A DNA stretch of 64,000 bases, taken from Anaerocolumna xylanovorans DSM 12503. Lineage in GTDB: Bacteria > Bacillota > Clostridia > Lachnospirales > Lachnospiraceae. Every line of letters begins with the position of its first letter. The stretch's first letter is position 1. Where the stretch lies: the NCBI RefSeq assembly GCF_900143645.1, contig NZ_FRFD01000005.1, positions 372,001 through 436,000 of the forward strand, written 5' to 3'. The notes under the pieces are model-generated. The model saw nothing but the letters and a program-made list of their open reading frames with translations. It was not told where the DNA came from and ran no database searches. Both the position numbers and the translations under genes were made by a program. Positions 27,294-35,746 of this stretch are shown here, piece after piece.

Positions 27294-27725
27294 ATGCATA
27301 AGTATAAAATAGGGTATACGGATGGCGTGTACGATATGTTTCATGTAGGACACCTGAATATGATTAATCAGGCAAGAGAATACTGTGACTACTTAATTGT
27401 GGGTGTTCATAGCGATAATGTAGTAAAAGAATATAAACACCGTCAGCCACTGATAAATGAAGAAGACAGATGCAAAATAGTGGAAGCCATAAAGGGTGTG
27501 GATCAGGCTGTTATAACAAGGTTTCGGGACAAGGTTGAACTGTGGAAATTATATCAGTTTGACGCTGTTTTTATTGGAGATGACTGGAAGGGCACAGAAA
27601 GATGGAACTATTTCGAAAAATTGTTGAAACCCTTGGGGGTAGATGTTATTTATATACCCTATACTAAGGGAATATCTACTTCTGAAATACGCAAACGAAT
27701 TGCAGAAGATGAAAAATCAGAGTAA
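27294..27725 (+). CDS. TagD-like cytidylyltransferase
   Basis: This single-domain protein of 143 residues has the length of glycerol-3-phosphate cytidylyltransferases, which make CDP-glycerol from CTP and glycerol 3-phosphate. HVGH at 17-20 is the CTP-binding motif, FIGDDWKGTE near 100 the second, and YTKGISTSEIRKRI closes the protein as in TagD. It could also act on other small phospho-alcohols, as ethanolamine-phosphate and related cytidylyltransferases share the motifs. It follows the LicD gene by 22 bp and precedes the pdxA-like gene by 16 bp. Confidence 0.88.
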   Translation: MHKYKIGYTDGVYDMFHVGHLNMINQAREYCDYLIVGVHSDNVVKEYKHRQPLINEEDRCKIVEAIKGVDQAVITRFRDKVELWKLYQFDAVFIGDDWKGTERWNYFEKLLKPLGVDVIYIPYTKGISTSEIRKRIAEDEKSE

Positions 27726-27741
27726 ATCTTGGAGGGATAGA

Positions 27742-28785
27742 ATGCAGCAGAAAAGGGAAAGGCTTGCCATTACGATGGGGGATCCTGCAGGTATAGGTAC
27801 AGAGATAATAATTAAGGCCTTAAGCAAAGAGAGGGTGTATAATAGTAGTATTCCTATAGTAGTGGGTGATTATGAAGCATTATCTGATGCAATTCATTTT
27901 TGTGGCTTGGATTTAGCTTTAAATGAAATAACAAGTCCAGAGGAAGCAAGGGGAGAATTAGGAATAATAGATTTCATTAATTTAGGCTATTTAACAAAGG
28001 AAAGTTGGGAATACAAAAAAAATAGTACATTATGCGGAGATGCGGCGTTTCACTATGTAATATATGCCATTCAACTTGCTATGGATTGTAAAGTGGATGC
28101 TGTTATTACGGCACCTATAAATAAAGAGTCTATTAATATGGCTGGGCATTTTTATAGCGGGCATACTGAAATATTTGCAGAATATACAGGAACCAGTAAA
28201 TATGCAATGCTTCTTGCCAGTAAAAATCTTAGAGTAATTCATGTATCAACACATGTATCTTTGCGTGAAGCGTGTGAACGTGTAAAAAAGGCCAGAGTAC
28301 TGGAGGTTATTGAATTGGCGGAACAGGGTGTAAAAATGCTAGGGATTGAAAAGCCCAAGATAGGAGTGGCAGGCCTTAATCCTCATTGCTCCGAAAATGG
28401 TTTATTTGGGAAAGAGGAAGCTAATGAAATTTTACCTGCTATAGAAGAAGCCAAGAGAAAAGGGATTAATGTTACGGGACCGGAATCACCGGATACAGTT
28501 TTTGTGAAATGTGCAGGAGGACAATTTGATATTGTCGTGGCAATGTATCATGACCAGGGGCATATACCGTTAAAATTAAGTGGATTTAGATATGATGCAG
28601 ATAACAATGGTTTTGAGTCGGTTAGCGGTATCAACTGTACAATAGGATTGCCTATTATAAGAGTGTCTGTAGACCATGGCACGGCTTTTGGAAAAGCAGG
28701 CGAAGGAAGGGCGAATGAAGAAAGCATGTTAGATGCAATTGGAGCAGGAGTATTAATGGCACAGAATAGGAGGAGAAATGCCTAA
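27742..28785 (+). CDS. PdxA family 4-phospho-sugar-acid/hydroxythreonine dehydrogenase
   Basis: PdxA enzymes oxidise and decarboxylate 4-phosphohydroxy-L-threonine, giving 3-amino-2-oxopropyl phosphate. The PdxA2 branch acts on 4-phospho-D-threonate or -erythronate, giving dihydroxyacetone phosphate. The 347-residue protein starts with LAITMGDPAGIGTEIIIKAL. It has the three metal-binding histidine sites in YSGHTEIFA, STHVSLREA and MYHDQGHIPLK, and the C-terminal VDHGTAFGKAGEGRANEESM. The ATG at 27742 is 7 nt after GGAGG; an in-frame upstream extension inside the previous gene is not credible. No other pyridoxal or sugar-acid genes are nearby, so it more likely supplies a glycan head-group precursor (inference). 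Confidence 0.85.
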   Translation: MQQKRERLAITMGDPAGIGTEIIIKALSKERVYNSSIPIVVGDYEALSDAIHFCGLDLALNEITSPEEARGELGIIDFINLGYLTKESWEYKKNSTLCGDAAFHYVIYAIQLAMDCKVDAVITAPINKESINMAGHFYSGHTEIFAEYTGTSKYAMLLASKNLRVIHVSTHVSLREACERVKKARVLEVIELAEQGVKMLGIEKPKIGVAGLNPHCSENGLFGKEEANEILPAIEEAKRKGINVTGPESPDTVFVKCAGGQFDIVVAMYHDQGHIPLKLSGFRYDADNNGFESVSGINCTIGLPIIRVSVDHGTAFGKAGEGRANEESMLDAIGAGVLMAQNRRRNA

Positions 28786-29716
28786 GTTGTCAATCATTAT
28801 TCCAATGTATAATGCTGAAGATTATATTGGCAAGTGTTTGGATAGCATACGGAACTTAACATTTCAGGATTATGAAGTCATATGTGTTGACGATGGTTCG
28901 GCAGACAGAACACTGTCAGTGTGTAAACGCTACCAATCCCAAGATAAAAGACTTCATATCGTCAGCAGTTTCCATTCCGGGGTGTCTAAAGCGAGAAATA
29001 TCGGTATAGGTGAATCAAGAGGGGAATATATAGCTTTTATTGATTCTGATGATTATATTGAAGATTCTATGTATGAAGACATGATTTGCCAATTAGATAT
29101 CACAAAGGCAGACGTAGCTGTAAGTGATTTTTATATAGATACAGGCATGGAAAGTAGGATACGTAAAAATGAGCGGGTTGTATTGCCTGTATTTGATGGG
29201 AAGCAGTTGTTAAAATATGCTTTTGAAAGAGAACATTACCATGGAATTACGGCATGGTTATGGAATAAAGTATTTCGCAAATCTATTATTATAAAAGATG
29301 AGCCAATTCAATTCGAAGAAAATTTGGAAATTGGTGAGGATGTAGTATTTATAGTTAAGTTTGCGTTAAGGACATATAAAGCAATTCATGTAGAAAAAGC
29401 TTTCTATCATCATGTAAACAGGGAAAACTCGTTATCAAAGGAATACAATTCGAAAAAATATAATGACAGATTGTTAGCTTATAAAATGGCAATTCAGATA
29501 TTGAAAGAAAATGGAATAACAGAAGAAACTGCGATATGGCTAAAACGATTTTACGTATATCATGCTGCTAATTTTGTAGAGTCTGCAAAAAGAGAAGGTG
29601 ACTGGTATCATGAACATTCACATAAAAAGGATATAAAGACTTATTTGAATGAATATATACGGACTAATCAGAGGTACCCTGAACGAATAAAAAGAATATA
29701 TGAATTATTAGATTAG
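28778..29716 (+). CDS. Family 2 glycosyltransferase
   Basis: A 312-residue GT-A protein with the GT2 layout: LSIIIPMYNAEDYIGKCLDS at 4-23, CVDDGSADRT near 38 and AFIDSDDYIE near 86, which carries the metal-binding aspartates. A GEDVVFIVKFAL segment near 185 holds the usual ED motif of the catalytic base. It overlaps the pdxA-like gene by 8 bp and is followed by the radical SAM pair. The sequence is visibly AT-rich compared with the flagellar genes. Specificity cannot be read. Confidence 0.87.
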   Translation: MPKLSIIIPMYNAEDYIGKCLDSIRNLTFQDYEVICVDDGSADRTLSVCKRYQSQDKRLHIVSSFHSGVSKARNIGIGESRGEYIAFIDSDDYIEDSMYEDMICQLDITKADVAVSDFYIDTGMESRIRKNERVVLPVFDGKQLLKYAFEREHYHGITAWLWNKVFRKSIIIKDEPIQFEENLEIGEDVVFIVKFALRTYKAIHVEKAFYHHVNRENSLSKEYNSKKYNDRLLAYKMAIQILKENGITEETAIWLKRFYVYHAANFVESAKREGDWYHEHSHKKDIKTYLNEYIRTNQRYPERIKRIYELLD

Positions 29717-29725
29717 AGGGAATAC

Positions 29726-30913
29726 ATGAGAAGTACACAGGCATTTACAAAAGAGAATTATGATAAAAACAGGGAAGTGATTATCTATGGAGCGACAGTA
29801 TATGGGGAAATAGCATATTGGGCATTGGAGTACATAGGAATCAGACCGGATTATTTTTGTGACCGTGCATTAGGTGGCGATAAAAAATATGGTATACAAA
29901 TTTTAAGTCCGCAGGAATTGACTGAGCATAAAGATGCTATTATTATATTGGCATCCTTTAATTATTTTTATGAAATAAAGGAAAATTGTAAGTCTTATGG
30001 ATGCAATGAATATTATGATATGGAGTATTTGCTTCAGCTACCGCTGCCGGAGGATAAACTGTCAGGGAGAGCGAAAGGGAGGCTTCACGACATAAATGGA
30101 TATAGAAATATGCTGGAACATGGGCAAGGTGAGGGAAGGCTAAATATCAATCATATTGATTATGTTGTTTGTGAAAGTTGTTCATTAAAATGTCGTGATT
30201 GCAGCAATCTAATGCAATATTATAAACATCCGGAGATAGTGGATATTGATAAGTATGAACCGGCTTTTGCACGGTTTCTTTCAGTCATGGATTATATATC
30301 TGAAATATATATCTTAGGTGGTGAGCCATTTTTAAACAAAGAAATATATAAAATAATGGACCGGTACCATGATCATCCCAAAATCGGAGGAATAACAATC
30401 TTTACTAATGGAACGATAATACCGGATGTGTTAACCATCCAATCAATGAGAAAAAGTAATGTGCTGGTACAGATATCAGATTATGGTCTTAAGCAACAAA
30501 AATTAAGGGAACTTGGTCAGGTACTCTTGGATAATGGTGTACGATATGTTGTAAAGAAATATGAAAATTGGACTAATTTAGGTGGTATCAAGAAAAGGAT
30601 GTATTCTGCTGAAACGCTGCAAAAAAATTATGAACTATGCTTTTGGAAAAAGAATTATACAATGCTTAGGGGAAAAATACACAATTGTCCGCGGTCCGCT
30701 CATGGTCAAAACTTATGTGCTTTTGAGGCACATGGAGAAGAATATGTTGATTTCAACGATGGGACAGTTTCACACGAGGATTTACGAATACAGATGCTTA
30801 AACTTATCGAATGTAAAAAATATTTGACAGCATGTGAATACTGTGACGGTGGAGATTGGAACAGAGAAAGTATACCTGCAGCAATCCAGATGGGAACAAA
30901 AGGAGACATATAA
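29726..30913 (+). CDS. Radical SAM protein with N-terminal Rossmann-like module, copy 1
   Basis: Residues 15-100 form a nucleotide-binding-like module (VIIYGATVYGEIAYWAL, then YFCDRALGG). A radical SAM domain follows with C152, C156 and C159 in CSLKCRDC, binding the 4Fe-4S cluster that cleaves S-adenosylmethionine, and GGEPF near 195. The C-terminal part has extra cysteines (CFWKK, NCPRSAHG, CEYCDGG) that look like a SPASM-type auxiliary cluster. Such enzymes modify peptides or sugars, so a radical step on the glycan or its precursor is plausible. Its stop codon overlaps the start of copy 2 (TAATG). Confidence 0.83.
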   Translation: MRSTQAFTKENYDKNREVIIYGATVYGEIAYWALEYIGIRPDYFCDRALGGDKKYGIQILSPQELTEHKDAIIILASFNYFYEIKENCKSYGCNEYYDMEYLLQLPLPEDKLSGRAKGRLHDINGYRNMLEHGQGEGRLNINHIDYVVCESCSLKCRDCSNLMQYYKHPEIVDIDKYEPAFARFLSVMDYISEIYILGGEPFLNKEIYKIMDRYHDHPKIGGITIFTNGTIIPDVLTIQSMRKSNVLVQISDYGLKQQKLRELGQVLLDNGVRYVVKKYENWTNLGGIKKRMYSAETLQKNYELCFWKKNYTMLRGKIHNCPRSAHGQNLCAFEAHGEEYVDFNDGTVSHEDLRIQMLKLIECKKYLTACEYCDGGDWNRESIPAAIQMGTKGDI

Positions 30914-32142
30914 TGAGAATAACGGAACCTTTTAAAATAGATAGGTTTCAGCACAATAGAAAAATAATTATTTATGGGGCTGGGACATGTGGTGAAATTG
31001 CATTACGAGGATTAGAATGTTATGGTATAAAACCTGATTTTTTTTGTGACAGAGTTGAAAAAAATAGAAAAGCATTTGGAATAGCAATAATAAAACCAGA
31101 GGAATTGCCAAGCTATAAGGATGCTATAATTCTACTGGCATCTGTAAATTATTTTTATGAGATGATAGATACGTGTAACCGTTTAAATTGCAGAAATTAT
31201 TACGATATGGAAGAAATTATGAATATCCGTATACCGGATGAACGCTTGTCATTTCAGGCACAGGATATTTTGGCAAATAAAGCCAGATATATAGATGTAA
31301 TTCATCATGGACAAGAAGAGGACAGGCTCTGTATAGGGAAACTGGAAATTAATGTTAGCGAAGCTTGTACATTAAAATGTAAAGACTGTTCTTATCTGAT
31401 GCAATACTATCAGCATCCCCAAAATGTAAATATACAATATCTAAAAAATGTATTAGACCGGCTTTTATCTGTAGTTGACAGAGTTTCGGAATTCCGGTTG
31501 CTAGGGGGAGAGCCTTTTCTTAATCAAGAATTATATAAACTAATTGATGCATATTACAATCATGCAAAAGTAGGGATAATTGATATTCACACGAATGGGA
31601 CGATAATTCCGACACAGAGAATATTAGATTCTTTAAAACATGATAATGTAGTTGTCCATATTTCTGATTATGATGTAAGTAAAAATAAAACAGAGCAATT
31701 AAAGATACTATTTGATAATAATTCTATAAGGTATTTTGTAAGAAAATATGATACTTGGAACTGTTATGGGATTCTGCAGGACAGGGGCTATAGTGAAGAA
31801 GAAGCACAAAGGATGTTTACATATTGTAGTGCGAGAAATTGTTATACAATAAAGAAAGATAAATTATATAGGTGTCCTAGAAGTGCTCATGCTACAGAAT
31901 TAAAAATGATACCGGATTATGCAAGTGACTATGTCGATATCCTAAAGGATTCAGTGAGTAATGAAGAATTGAAAATTCACATTAAAAACTTTCTTTCATC
32001 CGACCATTATTTGAATGCATGCCGATATTGTATCAGCGCAGGAGCAGAAGTAACAGAAGTTAAGGCAGCAATACAGGTGGAAAAGTCCATAGAGTATATA
32101 GATTTCAGCTTTGAACATATAATAAGGAATTCAGATGAATAA
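30913..32142 (+). CDS. Radical SAM protein with N-terminal Rossmann-like module, copy 2
   Basis: This 409-residue paralogue has the same order as copy 1: a KIIIYGAGTCGEIALRGL module at 17-34, the cluster motif CTLKCKDC with cysteines again at 152, 156 and 159, LLGGEPFLN near 200, and C-terminal cysteines in YCSARNCY, RCPRSAHA and CRYC. The ATG at 30913 shares its A with the TAA of copy 1, with AAAGGAG upstream; an in-frame upstream extension inside copy 1 was rejected. Tandem duplication with conserved spacing suggests the two act together, perhaps as a heterodimer or on sequential substrates. Confidence 0.83.
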   Translation: MRITEPFKIDRFQHNRKIIIYGAGTCGEIALRGLECYGIKPDFFCDRVEKNRKAFGIAIIKPEELPSYKDAIILLASVNYFYEMIDTCNRLNCRNYYDMEEIMNIRIPDERLSFQAQDILANKARYIDVIHHGQEEDRLCIGKLEINVSEACTLKCKDCSYLMQYYQHPQNVNIQYLKNVLDRLLSVVDRVSEFRLLGGEPFLNQELYKLIDAYYNHAKVGIIDIHTNGTIIPTQRILDSLKHDNVVVHISDYDVSKNKTEQLKILFDNNSIRYFVRKYDTWNCYGILQDRGYSEEEAQRMFTYCSARNCYTIKKDKLYRCPRSAHATELKMIPDYASDYVDILKDSVSNEELKIHIKNFLSSDHYLNACRYCISAGAEVTEVKAAIQVEKSIEYIDFSFEHIIRNSDE

Positions 32143-32269
32143 TCATATGAAAATATTATCAATGGGAATTTATAAAAACTATTAAAGAATAGATGTCTTT
32201 AAGGGATACTTATGATATATTATACAGAAACTGTTCAGGTGCAGGAAATTATTGAAGCGGAGGAGGAAA

Positions 32270-33361
32270 ATGATAAAAATTCTACATAAGATGCCAAATA
32301 ATGACATACATGGTGGAATACAAGCTTTTGTTGCCAATTATGCAAGGTATATGGATAGAAATAAATTTAAGAACGATATACTGGTTTCATGTAAAGAATA
32401 TTATGAGAGTGAGTGGAATGATTCTGATATAAAATATATAGAAAAGACATCAGATAAAGGAACATTGAAAAAATCGCTTACTAAAATTCTAGAACAAGAC
32501 TATGATGTCTTTCATTTGCATACATCATATTGGATGGGGTATGAGATGGAAAGTATAGCAATGGAATTAGGAATTAAAAAGGTAATTGTACACTCCCATG
32601 GCTCTTCTATATATGTAAATAGTGATATTTTGAAATCCAAAAAATTAGAATTACATAATGAGTATAAAAACAGGTTTACAGTGAATGATGCAACACATTT
32701 TTGTGCGTGTTCTCAAAAGGCTGCAGACTGGCTTTATGGGACGCAAATACCTAAAGAAAGAATTAGAATAATAAAAAATGCAATTAATATTGATAAATTT
32801 AGCTTTAATATTGAAGCTAGAAACATTATGAGGAAAAGACTAAACTTTGATGGATGTTTTGTTATAGGGAATAGCGGGAGGTTTTCAGCTATAAAAAATC
32901 ATAGTTTTATGATTGAACTTTTTAATAAAATATTTAAGGAAAATCGTAATGCAAGGCTATTATTGGTCGGAGAAGGTATAGAGAAGGATAATATTCGGTA
33001 TAAAATTAAAAAATATGGCTTGGAAAATATAGTTAGTATTATTGACTGGACTGATAAGGTGGAATTGTATTTAAACGCAATGGATTTGTTTATAATGCCG
33101 TCTTTTTTTGAAGGACTAGGTATGGCGGTTATAGAAGCACAATCCACAGGTTTAAAATGCCTTGCAAGTGATACAGTTCCGGAAGAAACTGAAATTACGG
33201 AGAATATTAAAAGATTGCCCTTAGATTTAGAAATGTGGTATGAAGAGACAAAGAAAATAATGGGTGGTTATAATCGTAAATCTGCATTGGGGCAAATAAG
33301 ACATGCAGGATATGACATTAAAGAGCAGGTTAAAATTATGGAAAAGTTATATAGTGAATAG
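32270..33361 (+). CDS. Family 4 glycosyltransferase
   Basis: A 363-residue GT-B glycosyltransferase. The start IKILHKMPNNDIHGGIQAFV is typical of GT4 enzymes that use a retaining mechanism. VIGNSGRFSAIKNHSFMIEL opens the C-terminal half near 200, and MPSFFEGLGMAVIEAQSTGL near 280 carries the donor-binding glutamates. The ATG at 32270 has AGGAGG just upstream; an earlier in-frame TTG at 32252 is not needed. It is preceded by a gap of about 127 bp with no clear sigma-A or sigma-28 promoter. Confidence 0.88.
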   Translation: MIKILHKMPNNDIHGGIQAFVANYARYMDRNKFKNDILVSCKEYYESEWNDSDIKYIEKTSDKGTLKKSLTKILEQDYDVFHLHTSYWMGYEMESIAMELGIKKVIVHSHGSSIYVNSDILKSKKLELHNEYKNRFTVNDATHFCACSQKAADWLYGTQIPKERIRIIKNAINIDKFSFNIEARNIMRKRLNFDGCFVIGNSGRFSAIKNHSFMIELFNKIFKENRNARLLLVGEGIEKDNIRYKIKKYGLENIVSIIDWTDKVELYLNAMDLFIMPSFFEGLGMAVIEAQSTGLKCLASDTVPEETEITENIKRLPLDLEMWYEETKKIMGGYNRKSALGQIRHAGYDIKEQVKIMEKLYSE

Positions 33362-33514
33362 CAAAAATAAAGGCTATAGCAATGTATTTGCCATAATTTT
33401 ATAGAGATTTGAATATGTAATTATGTTACTAATAAAATGCATCGGTAAATTTATATGCTTTTTAACTTTAAAAATGTAGTGATAGATTGATTTATGATAG
33501 GAGCGACAATAATA

Positions 33515-34693
33515 ATGTTGAATAATTTATTAATTGAAATTAAAGAAGCATATAATCTTGATAAAATTATAATATTCGGTGCAGGAAAAAGGGGAAAGAC
33601 ATTTTTACAGTACTTAAGAAGCTTACATATTGACGTATTTTGCTTTTGCGATAATGATATCAATAAACAATTTAAATCTATTGATGGGGTGATGTGTTAT
33701 CCGCTAGATAAAGTACCTTGTAAGAACGATGAAAGTATTTTATTTATATCTCCTAAAAAGAGTAATGAAATTTTTATAGAGCTGAGTAAGAGATACAGGT
33801 GTGTCTTGCCATCAATGGCATTGGATATTATCATGTCAATACCGCAATCATATGCAGGCTTTTTTCCAATCGGACATTTTTATAGTTTATATCCGGAATT
33901 ATCAGATATTAAGCAAAAAACGGAGACTTTATATAATATAGACAAACAGCTGCTGGATATAGATTTAAATGAGAGAGGCCAAATTGAGTTGCTGTCTCAT
34001 ATATTAAAGTATTACGCTGCAATTCCAGCGTGGAAGGATATCAATAATAAAGAAAAATCAAATTACAGATATCGTTATTATAATACAGGTTTATCACCGA
34101 CTGATGCGATTGGTTTACATTGCATGTTGCAATATATTAAACCTAAAAGAATAATAGAAGTGGGGTCCGGATGGTCCTCTGCGGTCACCCTTGATACAAA
34201 TGAGTATTACTTAAACGACAGTGTTCAATTAACTTTTATAGAGCCTTATCCTGATTTATTGAAATCCATATTAAAAAAGACAGACAATATTAAATTATTG
34301 GAAACAAAACTGGAAAAGCTGGATGTAAATGAATTTTTAAAGTTAGAAGAAGGAGATATATTATTTATTGATTCCACTCATGTATCAAAAATGGGATCAG
34401 ATGTAAACTATTTGTTTTTTGAAATTTTACCCCGGCTTAAGAAGGGGGTATATATTCATTTTCACGATATATTTTATCCTTTCGAGTACCCATTGGAATG
34501 GATTGAAAAAGGTCAGGTTTGGAATGAGATATATTTATTAAGAGCTTTCTTGCAAAATAATAAGAAGTATAAAATTATATATTTTCAAAACATGCTGGAA
34601 AGAAAATGTCCTGAAGTTTTTCTTGATAATTGGCCCTTGGTTGATAAAAACATAGGGGGAGGAAGTTTCTGGATGCAGAAAGTGGAAGCCTAA
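33515..34693 (+). CDS. Class I SAM methyltransferase with N-terminal Rossmann-like module
   Basis: The 392-residue protein begins with the island's recurring module (KIIIFGAGKRGKTFLQYL near 17-34, then FCDNDINKQ). The C-terminal half (about 205-390) is a class I methyltransferase: RIIEVGSGWSSAVT is motif I and LFIDSTHVSKMGSDVNYLFF the motif IV region, followed by a metal-site-like GVYIHFHDIFYPFEYP. This resembles the Methyltransf_24 group. A sugar or head-group O- or N-methylation is likely. The ATG at 33515 is 11 nt from TAGGAG and is preferred over ATG 33494, which has no ribosome-binding site. Confidence 0.78.
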   Translation: MLNNLLIEIKEAYNLDKIIIFGAGKRGKTFLQYLRSLHIDVFCFCDNDINKQFKSIDGVMCYPLDKVPCKNDESILFISPKKSNEIFIELSKRYRCVLPSMALDIIMSIPQSYAGFFPIGHFYSLYPELSDIKQKTETLYNIDKQLLDIDLNERGQIELLSHILKYYAAIPAWKDINNKEKSNYRYRYYNTGLSPTDAIGLHCMLQYIKPKRIIEVGSGWSSAVTLDTNEYYLNDSVQLTFIEPYPDLLKSILKKTDNIKLLETKLEKLDVNEFLKLEEGDILFIDSTHVSKMGSDVNYLFFEILPRLKKGVYIHFHDIFYPFEYPLEWIEKGQVWNEIYLLRAFLQNNKKYKIIYFQNMLERKCPEVFLDNWPLVDKNIGGGSFWMQKVEA

Positions 34694-34723
34694 ATTTTGT
34701 GATTAATATTGGAGACGGATAAG

Positions 34724-35668
34724 ATGAAACCCATGGTAAGTGTAATTATGCCTGTATATAACGCGGAAAATTATATCAGAGAGGCGATTGATTCAATATT
34801 AACACAGTCTTATGGTAATTTTGAACTAATTATTATTAACGATTGCCCTACGGATAATAGCATGGATATCGTTTATAAGTATACAGATAAGAGAATAAAA
34901 ATATTCAATAACAAGGTCAATTCTGGGATAGCATATTCCAGGAATATTGGACTAGAGCATAGTCAGGGAAAATATATTGCGCTTATGGATGACGATGATA
35001 TCTCGCTCCCTGAAAGATTGGAAATTGAAGTGGACTTTTTGGAAAAAAGGCCAGAGATTGATGTAATCGGCGGCAGGTGTGATATAATTGATGCTAATGG
35101 TGGCTTTATCCGTAGATCGGTTATTCCTTTTTATAATCCTAAATTTATAAAGGCGGTGTATCTTTTTAAAAATGCACACATGAATAGTACGGTGATGTTT
35201 CGGAGAAATATAATTGATCAATATGGTATACGGTTTCGGGATAATTATTTAGGTATGGAAGATTTCAGGTTTTGGATAGAATGTTCCAAAGTATGCAATA
35301 TGAGCAATTTGGAAAATATCTTATTAAAATATCGGAAGCATTCAGAAAATGAAAGCAGCCGTATCATGGAGAAAAAATTCGAAGAACGTAAAAAGCTATA
35401 TGCTGAATTACAGAGATATTCCTTGTATGAAAGCGGATTTCGATTATCGGAAAAACAGTTACAATTAATTAATAAGGTGATGACTGAAAAGAATGGAAAT
35501 TGTGAATTCTGGGAGGAAGCAAAAGAGTTTCAAGCTGTGTTGCGGGATATAGTCAATCAAGCGAGACATCAGGACTTGGATTATTGTGATGAATTGCTGA
35601 TTTTATGCAAGAAAACCTGGGCGGAAAAGCTGAGTAATATGAATCAGTTGTGGGAATTTGACAGATGA
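34724..35668 (+). CDS. Family 2 glycosyltransferase
   Basis: A 314-residue GT2 protein with MVSVIMPVYNAENYIREAID at 4-23, IINDCPTDNS near 38 and YIALMDDDDISLPERLE near 87. It is a close relative of the gene at 37139-38110, sharing the CPTD variant of the DD motif, the MDDDDISLP metal site and the GMEDFxFWIECSKV segment. The pair is interrupted by a GT8 gene, so a duplication with insertion, or a block duplication, is likely. The ATG at 34724 is 9 nt after GGAG; the earlier in-frame TTG overlaps that site. Confidence 0.87.
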   Translation: MKPMVSVIMPVYNAENYIREAIDSILTQSYGNFELIIINDCPTDNSMDIVYKYTDKRIKIFNNKVNSGIAYSRNIGLEHSQGKYIALMDDDDISLPERLEIEVDFLEKRPEIDVIGGRCDIIDANGGFIRRSVIPFYNPKFIKAVYLFKNAHMNSTVMFRRNIIDQYGIRFRDNYLGMEDFRFWIECSKVCNMSNLENILLKYRKHSENESSRIMEKKFEERKKLYAELQRYSLYESGFRLSEKQLQLINKVMTEKNGNCEFWEEAKEFQAVLRDIVNQARHQDLDYCDELLILCKKTWAEKLSNMNQLWEFDR

Positions 35669-35746
35669 AAATTTGGATATGTCAGGGAATATTATGAGAC
35701 ATAAAAATATGGAGTTTATTGAATAAATAGGAAGGTGGATTTTTAT

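Noticed and set aside
27643..27741. Upstream extension of the PdxA-like protein
   Set aside because: It lies inside the preceding cytidylyltransferase gene; the ATG at 27742 has a good ribosome-binding site and the family's normal start.
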